From NCBI GenBank assembly GCA_016932295.1, contig JAFGDC010000329.1, positions 1-23,334 of the forward strand: DNA of 23,334 nucleotides, written 5' to 3'. Source of the DNA: a candidate division CSSED10-310 bacterium (GTDB lineage Bacteria; CSSED10-310; JAFGDC01). A model generated the notes under the pieces. It was not told where the DNA came from. It did not search any database and saw only the letters and a list, made by a program, of their open reading frames with translations. Positions 1 through 7,572 of this stretch are shown here, in pieces (the stretch's first letter is position 1; every line of letters starts with the position of its first letter). Both the position numbers and the translations under genes were made by a program.

Positions 1-1143
1 CCCCGAATCCAGTTCCAGAATGCCGGCGGCATGGCCATGGGGATCGCCGTCTCCCACGATCCGCAGCAACGGTCGATCCAGGCTGAAAAAAGTGACATCA
101 GCCCAGAAGGGGTACTCACTGGTATCGATGCTGACCGGTTGAAAGACCGGCGCGGGGGCTGGAATCCTGTGCCAGTATTCACTGAAATCCGGCACCTCGA
201 TGTAGAGCGGCCGATCACCGATCATGCCGAAGCCGGTTTTTTCCAACCACTTGCAGCGGGTTGCAAATGCCCGGTATGCGAAGGCGGTGCCTGCATCCGG
301 CAGCCATGCCGCGAGGCGGTTTTCTCCAGGATAGGCATCATATTCGGAGATGAAGGTCAGTGGCTGGCTCCATGACGAGGGATCGGCCAGCCATCCTGAA
401 TCCTCGGGCAGATTGTTCAGTTCCACACCGCTCGTGGCGGTGGGAACCTGGTCCGGCGGATAACGCAGCACCATACATTCATGCATGAAGGGCAGCAGCA
501 GGCGTTCCGCATCCGACTCATGCGCCATGCCCTGTTCTTCAACCCAGGCCCACCTGGCGCCCCTTGCTCTATTCTCGAAAAAAATCGTGCGGATGGCTGT
601 GCGCCGGAATTCCGTATCCAGTTCTCCGGCCACCAGGATACCCGGAGTTTCAAGCGCCGCTTCAGGTGGCAGCGGATCATTGTAATATCCGCCCTTATTG
701 GCGATAAAACCGATCACTTTCTTGGGCCGCAGTGCGTTGAATCCATATGACATCTGGCCTCCGTTAGAGAATCCAAGGGGGAGCCAGGGCGCATGCCGCA
801 GTTCAGGATGTCCTGACATCACCGAGAAGGCATCGAGATGCTGTTCCCACAAGTCGATCTCCACGCCGCTGAGGTTGCCCCAGTATCCGGTGGCGATGAA
901 GGCGAAGTGGTGGAGGCGGGCGAATCCACGCATGGCCTGATTATTGAGGTAGCGGCGTGCATCGGAGCCGGCGCCGTTGCCCTGGATAAGAATGCCGCGG
1001 ATTTCGAGTGCCTGGTCCGGCAGCCACATCCTGGTCACCCGGTCACCGGTGGCATAATCGAATGTTTCCATCCGTGCGGGACCGGCAAGAATGGTGAGGA
1101 TGAGTATCAACATTGCCGCGCTTGGCCATGATCCACGTTTCAT
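1..1143 (-). CDS. Secreted alpha/beta-hydrolase-like protein (3' end outside window)
   Basis: This frame is open from ATG at 1143-1141 to the left edge (381 codons, no stop seen), so the C-terminus is missing. Residues 1 to about 22 form a signal peptide: a positively charged start, then a hydrophobic stretch ending near GPA. The nucleophile elbow GFSNGG puts Ser126 in a G-x-S-x-G motif. Asp176 (AGELD) and His208 (GMAHES) follow in the right order and spacing for a catalytic triad. The part after about residue 225 is an extra region I do not recognise. Exported hydrolases of this fold include esterases and polyhydroxyalkanoate- or feruloyl-esterase-like enzymes; the substrate cannot be told. 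It is divergent from the SPFH operon. The ribosome site is weak (GGCAAGGCGG), but the signal peptide supports this start. Confidence 0.82.
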   Translation of the reverse strand, partial: MKRGSWPSAAMLILILTILAGPARMETFDYATGDRVTRMWLPDQALEIRGILIQGNGAGSDARRYLNNQAMRGFARLHHFAFIATGYWGNLSGVEIDLWEQHLDAFSVMSGHPELRHAPWLPLGFSNGGQMSYGFNALRPKKVIGFIANKGGYYNDPLPPEAALETPGILVAGELDTEFRRTAIRTIFFENRARGARWAWVEEQGMAHESDAERLLLPFMHECMVLRYPPDQVPTATSGVELNNLPEDSGWLADPSSWSQPLTFISEYDAYPGENRLAAWLPDAGTAFAYRAFATRCKWLEKTGFGMIGDRPLYIEVPDFSEYWHRIPAPAPVFQPVSIDTSEYPFWADVTFFSLDRPLLRIVGDGDPHGHAAGILELDSG

Positions 1144-1159
1144 GAACGACCGCCTTGCC

Positions 1160-1172
1160 GCTACTGTAACAT
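1160..1172 (-). promoter_or_regulatory. Possible -10 region for the hydrolase gene
   Basis: On the minus strand the sequence reads TGTTACAGTAGCGG upstream of the start at 1143. TACAGT matches four of six positions of the TATAAT box. No convincing -35 box is seen. The same -10 context followed by AGCGG occurs upstream of the minus-strand methyltransferase gene near 19699. This is a weak call. Confidence 0.22.
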
Positions 1173-1246
1173 ACCCATCGGCGTTCGCCGACGTAATCTC
1201 AAACCCGACCGGCATTCCTGCGCAAAGAGGTTGGGGAGAACCGGAC

Positions 1247-1275
1247 TTGAGGCTTTCATCCGCAAGGTTTATAGT
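1247..1275 (+). promoter_or_regulatory. Sigma-70-type promoter of the SPFH operon
   Basis: TTGAGG at 1247-1252 (four of six to consensus) and TATAGT at 1270-1275 (five of six) are separated by exactly 17 bp. Transcription would start near 1282, leaving a leader of about 90 nt before the TTG start at 1371. It lies in the gap between the divergent hydrolase and SPFH genes, where a promoter is expected. No -24/-12 motif is seen in this gap, so the operon is probably not sigma-54 driven. Confidence 0.55.
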
Positions 1276-1370
1276 AATAATTCGCACGCATCGCGGATAG
1301 CGGTGCGGGGACGATCCCGGCGACGATTCCGTCCGGACTGGGCGGTCGATGGGATCGAGAAGGAGGTATT

Positions 1371-3071
1371 TTGCAGACCAGACAGAAAGCCGCAACTCTG
1401 ACAGTAGGACTGAATCTCCTGCTCACTGTGCTCAAATTCATACTGTTTGCCGTGAGCGGCAGCATAGCCGTATTCGCCGAGGCGTGGCACAGCTTCACCG
1501 ACATCGCCACCTCGCTGCTCGTGCTCATCGCCGTGAGCAGTGACAAGGATGCCGAAGCAGATGGCGCAGGGGGCAAGCCACGGTGGTCATTGGATCAGAA
1601 AGCCGCCCTGGTGATCGGCCTGTTCCTGCTGCTCATCTCGATTTTTCTTTTTTACCAAGTCTTCTCGGCGGGAAGGCGTGAGGTGCAGAAGCCGATCGTC
1701 GCCGGCGTGGTTTTTATCGTTTTCGCTCTCGGCTCCTATTTCGTGTATCGCTTTGAAACAGGGATCGGCGAAGCGACCGGTTCTTTTGGATTGATGGCCG
1801 ATGGCAACCATGCCAAGGCCGATATGACTGCTTCACTGCTCACCGGTTTTTCCCTGATCATGTATGCCCTTGGTGTCAATATCGATCGCTGGGTGGGCGG
1901 ACTCATCACGATCTTCGTGTTCTCCTTCGCAGTGGAAACACTGGTGAACGTGATCGTGCTGAGAGCCCGCCGCCAGGAGCAGTTCGAGATATACTACCGG
2001 TCATATCGGATATTGGCGGCGTTGATCGATCCCGGTCGCCTGCGCAGCGGTCTGCGCTATATCGATCAGGCCTTCGGCTTGAACCTCTCTTCTTCTTTCC
2101 TGGTCAAACGAATGGGCAGGATCGTGGCGGTACTGCTGGTGATCGCAGTGGCGGGTGCCTGGCTGAGCACCTGCGTGTATATGGTGGGTATCAGCCAGGA
2201 AGCGATTCTTGAACGGTTCGGGCGGACCATGAACCCCGGGGCCGCCATTCAGCCGGGATTGCATTTCAAGCTGCCCTGGCCGGTGGACAACGCCATTGTC
2301 ATCGATTCCCGTCCCATCCGCAGTCTCAATGTCGGGAACGTCACCGACGCGCGCAGTTTCGCGCTGCTGTGGACGATGCAACATGGCACCGAAGAACCGT
2401 TCATCTCCGGTGATAACAATTTTTTCTATCCGTACCTGGTGATCCATTTCCGGGTTAACGATGTATTCAAGTATTATTACAACCTGGCCAACCAGGCGGA
2501 AGTCATCGACAATGTCGCTCACACCTCCATCACCCGGATTTTCGCCGGCATTACGTTCTTCGATTTGGTTACCAGCCAGCGCGGCGAGATCGAGGCCATC
2601 ATTTTTCAGCAGCTCCAGGAAGATCTTGATGGATTGGAGACCGGTATCGAACTGGTCGAGGTGAATTTCAAGGATATTCATCCCCCCATCTTCATCGCCG
2701 ACTCTTACGAGCGCGTCATTGCCGCCATGCAGGAAAAGGAGGAACAGATTAACATCGGTCATGGGTATCGCAACAAGGCGTTACCGGAGACGAGAGGGCA
2801 GGCTACCAGGGAAGAGGAGGCCGCGCGGGCGTATGTGAGCGAAAAAATCGACAAGGCGGAAGGCGACGCCAGTCGGTTTCTGGCCAAATGGGAAACTTAC
2901 CAGATGTCGCCTGATATAATCGAATATGTGGTCTACCTTTCGACCATGAAGGAGATCCTCGCTCCGGTCAGCAAGGTGCTCGTGGACCCGCTGGCGGGAA
3001 CACCGCAACTTTGGATGGATTTCGAGAGGCTGGGCATGCAGAAAGAGGATCTCTACAGGAGTGAATTCTGA
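1371..3071 (+). CDS. Fusion of CDF cation-efflux domain and HflK-like SPFH domain
   Basis: The 566-residue protein has two parts. Residues 1-200 contain about six hydrophobic segments (roughly 8-29, 36-57, 78-98, 108-126, 152-168, 175-197) typical of a cation diffusion facilitator. His40-xxx-Asp44 (HSFTD) and His147-xxx-Asp151 (HAKAD) match the paired transport-site motifs of TM2 and TM5, an HD-HD set like that of zinc transporters. Residues 250-270 form another membrane span, followed by an HflK-like SPFH/band-7 domain (about 270-440, with GDNN) and a charged helical stretch to about 510. The start is TTG at 1371 after AGGAGG (1361-1366); no in-frame ATG fits. The stop overlaps the next start. 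In HflKC systems the SPFH proteins form a membrane ring around the FtsH protease; here a Zn/Co-type exporter may be tethered to the ring. No ftsH gene is in the window. Confidence 0.85.
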   Translation: MQTRQKAATLTVGLNLLLTVLKFILFAVSGSIAVFAEAWHSFTDIATSLLVLIAVSSDKDAEADGAGGKPRWSLDQKAALVIGLFLLLISIFLFYQVFSAGRREVQKPIVAGVVFIVFALGSYFVYRFETGIGEATGSFGLMADGNHAKADMTASLLTGFSLIMYALGVNIDRWVGGLITIFVFSFAVETLVNVIVLRARRQEQFEIYYRSYRILAALIDPGRLRSGLRYIDQAFGLNLSSSFLVKRMGRIVAVLLVIAVAGAWLSTCVYMVGISQEAILERFGRTMNPGAAIQPGLHFKLPWPVDNAIVIDSRPIRSLNVGNVTDARSFALLWTMQHGTEEPFISGDNNFFYPYLVIHFRVNDVFKYYYNLANQAEVIDNVAHTSITRIFAGITFFDLVTSQRGEIEAIIFQQLQEDLDGLETGIELVEVNFKDIHPPIFIADSYERVIAAMQEKEEQINIGHGYRNKALPETRGQATREEEAARAYVSEKIDKAEGDASRFLAKWETYQMSPDIIEYVVYLSTMKEILAPVSKVLVDPLAGTPQLWMDFERLGMQKEDLYRSEF

Positions 3072-3970
3072 TGAAACGATTTCTGTTGATATTGGGCGGC
3101 GCGTTGCTCATTGCTGGCGTATACCTGTCGACTTTCACCGTCAATCCCAATGAATTCGTCGTGATCACCCAGTTTGGAAAGACTATCCGCACAGTGGAAC
3201 AGGCCGGGTTGTATTTTAAACTGCCGGGTTTCATTCAATCGGTGAACCGCATCGACAAGCGGATAAGCGTCTTCAGAACCCAGCCGATCCAGTTGCTGTT
3301 CGGTGACAAGAATCCCATCATCATCTCGTGCTATGTCTGCTGGCGCGTTTCAGAACCGTTGTTGTTCCATCAGTCATTGACGGTGCCAGCGGTGGCCCAG
3401 CAGAAGCTTGGCGACATGATTATATCGCAGCTTGGTTCAGTTCTCGGAGACTATTCTCTCGACCGGATCATCAACACCGACGAAGACAAGGTGGAGATTG
3501 ATGAGATCGAGCACCGGATCCGCACCACGGCTGATGAACGGGCGCGATCGAAGTATGGAATCACGGTGGTGAGAACCGGATTGTGCCGGATCAACTATCC
3601 TTCCATCGTGGCCGATGCGGTCTATAACCGAATGCGGGCGGAGCGGGAGAAGGAAGCCAAGAAATACCGGGCGGAGGGCATGGAGGAAGCGGCCAAGATT
3701 GAAGCCAAGACGGACGGAGAGGTGACCCAGATCCTGGCTGAGGCATACCGGCAGGCGGAAACCACCAAGGGTGAAGGCGATCGCGAGGCATTGCGGATCT
3801 ACGCCGATGCATTCGGGCAGGATCCCGCCTTTTTCGCGTTCCTCCGCTCCATGGATCTCTATCGCGAAATTCTGAAAAGCAAGTCCACCCTGGTGCTGTC
3901 GACCGATTCAGAACTGTTCAAGTATCTCAACATAGATCCGGCCGTGGAAGCCGGCGCAAAAGCGCCATGA
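3071..3970 (+). CDS. HflC-like SPFH/band-7 membrane protein
   Basis: The 299-residue protein has an N-terminal membrane anchor (residues 4-21), an SPFH domain (about 22-200) and a helical, charged segment (about 190-250). The segment carries the HflC hallmark run YRAEGMEEAAKIEAKTDGEV and then GEGDREALRIYADAF. HflC proteins partner HflK to build a periplasm-facing ring that modulates FtsH proteolysis. The ATG at 3071 shares one base with the upstream stop, and AGGAG lies 9 nt before it. It is flanked by two HflK-like genes, so it could assemble with either or both. It is HflC-like by sequence, but the exact partner is inferred. Confidence 0.87.
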   Translation: MKRFLLILGGALLIAGVYLSTFTVNPNEFVVITQFGKTIRTVEQAGLYFKLPGFIQSVNRIDKRISVFRTQPIQLLFGDKNPIIISCYVCWRVSEPLLFHQSLTVPAVAQQKLGDMIISQLGSVLGDYSLDRIINTDEDKVEIDEIEHRIRTTADERARSKYGITVVRTGLCRINYPSIVADAVYNRMRAEREKEAKKYRAEGMEEAAKIEAKTDGEVTQILAEAYRQAETTKGEGDREALRIYADAFGQDPAFFAFLRSMDLYREILKSKSTLVLSTDSELFKYLNIDPAVEAGAKAP

Positions 3971-4932
3971 GCAGCCTCATCAGGCAGCAGCTTGCCACGA
4001 GCAAGCGCTATACCATGAGATTCATTCTCGGCGTCACCGTTGTGCTCGTGGTGGTGTATCTGTTCTCGGGCGTGTTTTCCATCGCCATGAACGAGGTTGG
4101 CGTGCTGCAGCGGTTCGGGCGGGTAGTCGAACCACAAGTGCAGCCGGGAATCCATTTCGCCCTGCCCTGGCCGGTGGACACGATCAGTAAGATTCCTGTG
4201 CGCATGGTGAACCGTGTATTCATCGACGACTTCTTCGAGGGCGCTCCCACCGCCACGGCCTTTTACAACATGACGGGATTGTCCACCTACTGCATTTCGG
4301 GTGACAACAATATCGTGACAATCAACTGTGTGCTGCAATACACCATCTCCGACCCGGTCAGCTACCTGTTCAATGTCAAGGATGGTGAAATCGCCCTGCG
4401 CGCATTGGCGGCGAACACCATCCTGCAATGCCTGGCGGGACTGCCGGTGGATGAGATCCTCACGTACGGCAAGCGGCGGATCGAGACCTGCATAATGATG
4501 GGGCTCCAGGAACAGCTTGACTCCCTGGAGACAGGCCTGTCCATCTCGTTCGTGGAACTCAAGGATGTGCGCCCGCCACGGCTGGTGCAGGAGTACTTCG
4601 ACGATGTGATCAACGCTCAGATCGATCAGCGAAAGACGATCAGCAAGGCCGAATCGTACCGCAACGAAAAAATGCCCGACGCCAATGCCAGGGCCGATCG
4701 CCTGCTGCGGGAAGCCGATGCATACAAGCAGCAGGTGATCGCCACCGCGAGCGGAGAAGCTCAACGATTCCTTGACGTTCTCTCCGAATATACAATGGCG
4801 AAGTCGGTCACCCGGCAGAGACTCTATATTGAAACAATGCAGGACATCCTGGCCTCCGTCGATAAAAAATACATCGTGACCGCGGGACCCAAGGGGCCAT
4901 CGGCTCAATTTCGCTTCGCCACGCAGCAGTGA
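3967..4932 (+). CDS. HflK-like SPFH/band-7 membrane protein (second HflK copy)
   Basis: The 321-residue protein has one membrane span (about 18-40), then an SPFH domain with the HflK-type ISGDNNIVT motif, and a charged helical tail (about 205-275, with YRNEKMPDANARADRLLREA). It lacks the CDF part of the first gene but aligns with its SPFH half: both have QRFGR or ERFGR, an LPWPVD motif, GDNN and LETG. The two are therefore paralogues. The ATGA overlap with the HflC-like gene implies translational coupling. The three SPFH genes give an HflK-HflC-HflK order, one more than the usual pair. Confidence 0.86.
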   Translation: MSSLIRQQLATSKRYTMRFILGVTVVLVVVYLFSGVFSIAMNEVGVLQRFGRVVEPQVQPGIHFALPWPVDTISKIPVRMVNRVFIDDFFEGAPTATAFYNMTGLSTYCISGDNNIVTINCVLQYTISDPVSYLFNVKDGEIALRALAANTILQCLAGLPVDEILTYGKRRIETCIMMGLQEQLDSLETGLSISFVELKDVRPPRLVQEYFDDVINAQIDQRKTISKAESYRNEKMPDANARADRLLREADAYKQQVIATASGEAQRFLDVLSEYTMAKSVTRQRLYIETMQDILASVDKKYIVTAGPKGPSAQFRFATQQ

Positions 4933-4933
4933 C

Positions 4934-6310
4934 GTGAAGGCTGGCCACTCATACGAAGACGGGGCGCGCGACCGGGAATCTCTCTGTCGCGAGGAATCGG
5001 CGGTGGTTCTCGATGCCATCTCCGACGGCGTCTTCACGATAGACCAGGATTTCAAGATCAGCTTCTTCAATCGAGCCGCCGAGAGGATCACCGGAGTGAA
5101 TCGTGAGGAAGCTCTGGGCTGCTCTTGCTGGGAAGTCTTCAGGACGAATATTTGCGAACAGAACTGCGTTCTGCGTCGCACCTTCGAACAGAGAGCGCCG
5201 GTCATGGACGAGCAGGTGGTCATCGTCCGTGCCGACGGTCGGCGTATACCCATCAGCGTCAGCACCGGTCTCCTGCTGGACACAAACGGCGCCATCATCG
5301 GCGGCGTCGAAACCTTCAGAGATATCACCGAGATCGTTCAGCTCCGCAAAGAAGTGGAAGCACGCTTCTCCTTCGAAGACATGATTTCACGCAACCACCG
5401 GATGCACGAACTGTTCGCCATTCTGCCGGAAATCGCCGAGAGCGAGAGTACCGTGCTTATCGAAGGGGAAAGCGGCACGGGCAAAGAGCTGCTGGCCCGT
5501 GCCCTGCACAACCTGAGTCCCCGCCGCACCGCACCCCTGGTGGCGGTCAACTGCGGTGCGCTGCCGGATACCCTGCTGGAATCAGAACTGTTCGGATACG
5601 AGGCCGGCGCCTTCACCGACGCACGCAGGCGAAAACCGGGTCGTTTCGCCATGGCTGAAGGCGGCTCCCTGTTCCTGGACGAAATCGCCGATGTCTCGCC
5701 GGCCATGCAAATCCGCCTGCTGCGGGTCCTCCAGGAACGAACCTATGAACCCCTCGGCGCTACCTCCAGCATCCAATCCGATGTCAGAATCCTGGCTGCA
5801 ACCAACAAGGATCTCGAGGAGGAAATGCGCGCCGGACGATTCCGTCAGGACCTCTACTACCGTATCAACATCATCCGGATCGTCCTGCCACCCCTCAGGG
5901 AACGGAAGGAAGACATCCCCCTGCTGGCGGCCCACATCATCGAACGAATGAGCAAGCTGCGTAACAAACACATCGAACAAATATCGAGGGATGCCTTGAG
6001 CGCTTTTATGCGGCACGACTGGCCGGGCAATATCAGAGAACTTGAAAACGCCATCGAACATGCCTTCATTCTCTGCCATGAAGAGGAAATCCAGCTCCGG
6101 CACCTGCCGCGCCAGTTTATTCGGCACGGCGCGGACGATTCTCTCGAAGGACAACCGGCCACCCTCCAGGAGGTGGAAGAAGCGGCGATTCGACGCGCCC
6201 TGGAACGCAACGACTGGCGGCGAAGCGCCACGGCCGCCGAACTGGGTATCGATGCATCGACCCTCTGGCGAAAGATGAAACGCCTGCGCCTGACTCCACC
6301 AGCCTCGTGA
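4934..6310 (+). CDS. PAS-AAA-Fis sigma-54-dependent transcriptional activator
   Basis: The 458-residue protein has a PAS domain (about 20-135), a sigma-54 interaction AAA+ domain (about 150-390) and a Fis-type helix-turn-helix (about 411-452). Walker A is GESGTGKE (178-185) and Walker B lies in GGSLFLDEI (243-251). The sigma-54 contact loop reads GAFTDA (225-230) instead of the usual GAFTGA. The PAS domain holds four closely spaced cysteines (63, 65, 74, 78), which could bind a metal or Fe-S cluster or sense redox. There is no receiver domain, so the signal is probably sensed directly. The GTG start lies 1 nt after the SPFH stop with no clear ribosome site, suggesting coupled translation. A -24/-12 promoter starts 160 bp after the stop and is the likely target. 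Confidence 0.93.
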   Translation: MKAGHSYEDGARDRESLCREESAVVLDAISDGVFTIDQDFKISFFNRAAERITGVNREEALGCSCWEVFRTNICEQNCVLRRTFEQRAPVMDEQVVIVRADGRRIPISVSTGLLLDTNGAIIGGVETFRDITEIVQLRKEVEARFSFEDMISRNHRMHELFAILPEIAESESTVLIEGESGTGKELLARALHNLSPRRTAPLVAVNCGALPDTLLESELFGYEAGAFTDARRRKPGRFAMAEGGSLFLDEIADVSPAMQIRLLRVLQERTYEPLGATSSIQSDVRILAATNKDLEEEMRAGRFRQDLYYRINIIRIVLPPLRERKEDIPLLAAHIIERMSKLRNKHIEQISRDALSAFMRHDWPGNIRELENAIEHAFILCHEEEIQLRHLPRQFIRHGADDSLEGQPATLQEVEEAAIRRALERNDWRRSATAAELGIDASTLWRKMKRLRLTPPAS

Positions 6311-6356
6311 ACGATCGTGCACATTGCAACAAAATGGCATTGCCGATTTGCAAATG

Positions 6357-6418
6357 ACAATCATGCTTCACCCGCAATCATTCGTGGCGGGTGTTGACTG
6401 ATTGTTGTCGATGATTGC
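6357..6418 (+). promoter_or_regulatory. Candidate activator-binding region with repeated CAATCAT boxes
   Basis: CAATCAT occurs in direct repeat at 6359-6365 and 6375-6381. GCAATCAT (6374-6381) is matched by its inverted copy ATGATTGC (6411-6418). A 7-bp hairpin, CACCCGC/GCGGGTG (6369-6375 and 6387-6393), overlaps them. The block lies about 50-115 bp upstream of the -24/-12 promoter, where bacterial enhancer-binding proteins usually bind. The hairpin has no following T run, so it is a poor terminator. Confidence 0.35.
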
Positions 6419-6469
6419 CGGACAATGGTAACTGGCGTGGTGATAAGAATTTTCCCGAAAAATCGATCC

Positions 6470-6485
6470 TGGCAGGCTTTTTGCT
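6470..6485 (+). promoter_or_regulatory. Sigma-54 (-24/-12) promoter
   Basis: TGGCAGGCTTTTTGCT fits the TGGCACG-N4-TTGCW consensus. GG at 6471-6472 and GC at 6483-6484 are separated by exactly 10 bp, and only the sixth base of the -24 box differs. Transcription would begin near 6496, giving a leader of about 12 nt that includes the GAGG ribosome site of the ATG at 6508. Its position just after a sigma-54 activator gene strongly supports the call. Confidence 0.82.
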
Positions 6486-6507
6486 CCCTCTTCTATGTGA
6501 GGTGATC

Positions 6508-6891
6508 ATGAAGATTGCGGTTCCCGAATATCGCGGCAGGATTGCACCGACCTTTGACGCCGGTCGAATGGTGGTGGTGTACGGAGTTTCCAGCGGTCCG
6601 GTCGAACGCCTGGCCGAGTGGGACTGGAGTGATCTGCCTTGGTATTCCCGTGCGATCGAGCTTGACCGTAACCATGTAGACGTCCTGTTGTGTGGCGGCA
6701 TCAGTCACTGGCTGGCGAGGCAGGTGACGGGTCTGGGCATTCGCCTGGTGCCCTGGGTATCCGGCGAGGTGGGGAAGGTGCTCGATGCCTTTCTCGCCGG
6801 CGGTTTGCCCCATCCTGATCTGGCCATGCCCGGCCATGGCTGCCGTTGCGGCGCACACCGCAGGCGATATCGCGGCGGCCGGCATCGTTGA
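6508..6891 (+). CDS. NifX/NifB-C-like dinitrogenase cofactor-family protein (ORP-like)
   Basis: The 127-residue protein starts with MKIAVPEYRGRIAPTFD, typical of the small ribonuclease-H-like fold shared by NifX, the C-terminal part of NifB and the Desulfovibrio orange protein. These proteins bind or carry metal-sulphur cofactors. The C-terminus is Gly/Cys/His/Arg-rich (GHGCRCGAHRRR). The frame stays open upstream to 6415, but ATG 6508 is chosen because GAGG (6499-6502) precedes it and the -24/-12 promoter would start transcription at about 6496, after any earlier start. It is followed 30 nt later by the DUF5320 gene, so both are likely sigma-54 controlled. The metal ligand is not known. Confidence 0.82.
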   Translation: MKIAVPEYRGRIAPTFDAGRMVVVYGVSSGPVERLAEWDWSDLPWYSRAIELDRNHVDVLLCGGISHWLARQVTGLGIRLVPWVSGEVGKVLDAFLAGGLPHPDLAMPGHGCRCGAHRRRYRGGRHR

Positions 6892-6921
6892 AGGTGCCGG
6901 CCGTACGGAAAGGAGAGGATC

Positions 6922-7368
6922 ATGCCTGGATTTGATGGAACAGGACCGCGGGGTCAGGGATCCCGCACCGGAGGAGGATTCGGTTACTGCCGGCCTGGGG
7001 CGGAAACGGCATCGTATGCCGGCGGCGGTCTGTATGGTGCCGGTTGGGGCCGTGGCGGCTGGGGCCGCGGCGCCGGACGAGGTTTTGGACGAGGTTTCAG
7101 AGGTGGTTTTCAAGGTGGCTGGGGTTTCGGACGAGGCCTGGCATGGCGGCGTGGCTGGGCCGCTCCCTATCCGCCGCCCGTGCCGCCGGATTTCGGCGGG
7201 TATTACGGGGCGCCGCCCCGCGCAGCACGGTATGATCTGGATACGCTGAACGGAACACTGGCCGAGCTGGAACAGCAGTCGGCCGAGATAAAGCAGCGTA
7301 TCGCGGAACTTCAGGCTGATTTGTCCAGGGCTGCAGAAGATACTGGAAGAGAATCGCCCGAGCCTTGA
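6922..7368 (+). CDS. DUF5320-type glycine-rich protein
   Basis: The 148-residue protein opens with MPGFDGTGPRGQGSRTGGGF, the signature of DUF5320 proteins found beside NifX-like and MinD-like genes in anaerobes. Residues 30-90 are dominated by Gly, Arg, Trp and Phe in GRG/GFG repeats. Residues 107-140 form a predicted coiled coil (LAELEQQSAEIKQRIAELQ), which suggests oligomerisation. The start is well supported by GGAGAGG (6912-6918) four bases upstream. The molecular function is unknown; its place in the operon points to a structural or assembly role with the NifX-like and MinD-like proteins. Confidence 0.83.
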   Translation: MPGFDGTGPRGQGSRTGGGFGYCRPGAETASYAGGGLYGAGWGRGGWGRGAGRGFGRGFRGGFQGGWGFGRGLAWRRGWAAPYPPPVPPDFGGYYGAPPRAARYDLDTLNGTLAELEQQSAEIKQRIAELQADLSRAAEDTGRESPEP

Positions 7369-7392
7369 TGCCCGGAGCGATGTGTGCCGTGG

Positions 7393-7430
7393 CGGGCGAC
7401 GCCGTGAATAGGCGCCGCCCGTCGATTTTT
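7393..7430 (+). terminator. Rho-independent terminator after the DUF5320 gene
   Basis: An 11-bp GC-rich stem with one mismatch (7393-7403 with 7411-7421, loop GTGAATA) is followed by TCGATTTTT (T run 7426-7430). It lies 24 nt after the DUF5320 stop and separates the sigma-54 unit from the next transcription unit. Confidence 0.78.
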
Positions 7431-7517
7431 GCTGCCTTTACACCGTGTCGTTTCCGTTGCAACATCGGTCGATCCCTGGTTCGTCTCAGTGAACCGGCCG
7501 GGAATACCGCTGTCTCG

Positions 7518-7546
7518 TTGCGAATCAAGTCCGGACGGAGTAAACT
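7518..7546 (+). promoter_or_regulatory. Putative sigma-70-type promoter of the second NifX/MinD unit
   Basis: TTGCGA (7518-7523) and TAAACT (7541-7546) each match four of six consensus bases with a 17-bp spacer. Transcription would start near 7553, just before AGGAGG and the ATG at 7573. No -24/-12 motif with correct spacing is found between 7431 and 7572. Confidence 0.4.
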
Positions 7547-7572
7547 CGCGAGGTCAATGAAGGAGGAAATAC

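Noticed and set aside
2001..2762. Open frame of 253 codons on the minus strand
   Set aside because: It lies wholly antisense to the CDF-HflK fusion gene, whose domains are clear.
3859..5328. Long open frame (489 codons) on the minus strand
   Set aside because: It runs antisense across the SPFH genes and activator, has no family match or ribosome site, and follows from the GC-rich codon pattern of the real genes.
6335..6352. TGGCA and TTGCA elements resembling a second -24/-12 promoter
   Set aside because: GG (6336-6337) and GC (6350-6351) are 12 bp apart instead of the required 10.
6415..6507. N-terminal extension of the first NifX-like frame
   Set aside because: The -24/-12 promoter would start transcription at about 6496, inside this stretch, and MKIAVPEY at 6508 is the family's usual beginning.
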